Below are positions 62,504-64,000 of a DNA stretch of 64,000 nucleotides, in pieces. Numbering within the stretch: position 1 is the stretch's first letter; the number at the start of each line of letters is the position of its first letter. This stretch comes from Steromphala cineraria. Its lineage: Eukaryota; Mollusca; Gastropoda; Trochida; Trochidae. The notes under the pieces are model-generated. The model saw only the letters and a list, made by a program, of their open reading frames with translations, searched no databases and had not been told where the DNA came from. A program made the position numbers and the translations under genes. The stretch lies in NCBI GenBank assembly GCA_916613615.1, contig OU744724.1:28320171-28384170 (forward strand). The letters are read 5' to 3'.

Positions 62504-63780
62504 GTAACACCCTTTTACTGTTCTATATTGCAAACGCTATACAATTACAAGAATTTGAACAGAACATACATAAAGTAAAGTAATAGTCGTTGATATTTTA
62601 AGCATTTTGAGAAACCCACAGCAATAATCATATCTGTTGCAATTTTATTTTGAAAAGCTTAAATATTCGAGGCTCGAAGATTAGAGTACCTTACCTGTGT
62701 AGCAGTTATATTTCTATCAAGTCTCGTATTGTGTCCCCAGATTGCTACAGCTTACTTTATCTGGAATATACGTCTGTTATGTATCATCAGACGGTACAAA
62801 CCTCAAGATAATAGCTTACCGTCAGCTGGAATAAACTTGTGTTTTGTGTCCACAGATACAGCTGAGCTACGTTACTTAAGTTCGTATTTACTTGCGTATT
62901 CTAGTGCAAATATCATGTAATTTGGAATGCCTTTGAGGTATCCTAGCATTGCAAAAACGAACAGGATCACGTTGAAATTTAACTACTTAAGTGAAGATTC
63001 GTTTTTCGTTAACATATTCGTATGTCATGTTAACAGTTAACGGTAACGTGATTTTGGCAGCTCATTGAAGTGATCATGTGTCAAAATTTTGAAAACACTA
63101 TTTTGAATTTGTTTCTACGCTTAAGGCCTTAGTGATATTTGCACTTAGGCAATATAATGATGCCTAATCTTTTCTCAGGGAGCCTATATGTAATATTTTA
63201 ATCGAAGTGACCAGACAAGCCCATAATATGGTTCAAAATGGTTACTTTACACATTGACAATTGGTGATCCTTTGTCATTGTTGCTGGATTTATTTGATTG
63301 ACATCAAACGAAACCAAAATTATATGACATTTGCACTAAGATTTATTAGCAAGTGAACAAACTTAAGGTACGCAGCTGTACTCCTTACAAAATATTAAGC
63401 AACACGTGAATATAGAACACATGCATGTGAATGAATTTGAACATTTTTAGGGTGGTCGGGTTTAAATGTCAAATTTCTGATTTTAGTGCATGTATCGTAG
63501 ATATTTCTCTGCATTATTCTCGGTGAATATTTCTTTTTGAGAAAGAAACATATCCTGAAAATATCCTTGCTTATGCGTATATTTTTACGCGTAATTTTTT
63601 TCCACCTACTTGAGTTTGTGTAAAATATACCCATTCTAACTTAACCTAGCCTCAATAATACTTGCTATTCTCCCATACCAAATTGAGGTTAGGTTTACTT
63701 CCATTTAGTTAAAACAAGCTGTATTGTATAAGTCCTACGTTACATCTGGCCATTTACCCACTATGTCCGTGTCGAGCATG
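62504..63780. other. Probable intron or 3' flank, no exon recognised
   Basis: AT-rich sequence following the donor at 62503. No confident downstream exon was found before the window ends. Confidence 0.4.
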
Positions 63781-63781
63781 C

Positions 63782-63999
63782 GCGGAAAACAACCAGTGAA
63801 AAAAGAACTGGCTGATCTCTTGAATCGGGCGTCGTTAGGATTTTCATTGCATTTTGCACAATAGAAATATAAATGTCAATAATTTAATAGAAATTTCAGC
63901 TAGTTATAACTAGATTGCTCGATTCTAACAGCTAGTTTTAACAAGATTGTCCGATTCAAAGAGATCAGCCAGTTCTTTTTCCATTGGTTGATTTCCGCG
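63782..63999. mobile_element. Foldback element at the window edge
   Basis: Left arm 63782-63828 (cgcggaaaacaaccagtg, agaactggctgatctc, gaatcgg) and right arm 63951-63999 are inverted copies with few mismatches around about 120 bp. Inside, 'gctagttataac' and 'agctagttttaac' form a minor repeat. It may extend past the window end. Confidence 0.7.
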
Positions 64000-64000
64000 T

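Overview
The window is animal nuclear DNA: AT-rich, with long introns, spliced genes and many transposon-derived repeats. The gene content is bilaterian (NAA30, COA6, BRMS1/BRMS1L). Two repeats pair core tandem repeats with an ACGG-type microsatellite and a terminal hairpin, the architecture of bivalve 'pearl'-like elements, so a marine bivalve or close lophotrochozoan relative is the best guess. No bacterial or organellar sequence was recognised.

Genes, left to right: (1) 2938-5420 (+), a five-exon PHD + FLYWCH zinc-finger protein whose PHD exon is frame-disrupted; (2) 10138-8995 (-), a stathmin-domain-like (STMND1-like) protein starting MGC and ending at an early stop; (3) 20561-16700 (-), NAA30, catalytic subunit of the NatC N-terminal acetyltransferase, complete in four exons; (4) 21432-23456 (+), COA6, a twin-Cys cytochrome c oxidase assembly factor, head-to-head with NAA30; (5) 30486-27539 (-), BRMS1/BRMS1L, a Sin3-HDAC subunit, in seven exons with one apparent U12-type AT-AC intron; (6) 58010 to beyond 62503 (+), a secreted, extremely acidic Ser/Glu-rich coiled-coil protein of unknown family, probably continuing past the window.

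The main feature is 30597-55509: a 24.9-kb foldback element. Its two arms of about 10 kb are inverted arrays of about 50 copies each of a ~198-bp unit. The ends carry matching inverted termini (GGTAA...) and are bounded by a perfect 10-bp direct repeat (GGTGCTCGTT), a target-site duplication. The 3.8-kb loop holds a decayed tyrosine-recombinase-type (DIRS/Ngaro-like) retrotransposon and smaller tandem repeats. The element lies about 110 bp upstream of the BRMS1L start codon, and candidate ETS and NRF1 promoter motifs sit on the far side of it, some 25 kb away.

Smaller mobile DNA includes two hAT-type MITEs with 8-bp duplications, two TTAA-flanked MITEs, four other foldback elements, and a tandem array rich in nuclear-receptor half-sites. 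Exon boundaries were placed by hand from splice signals, reading frame and protein family knowledge; no database search or transcript evidence was available.
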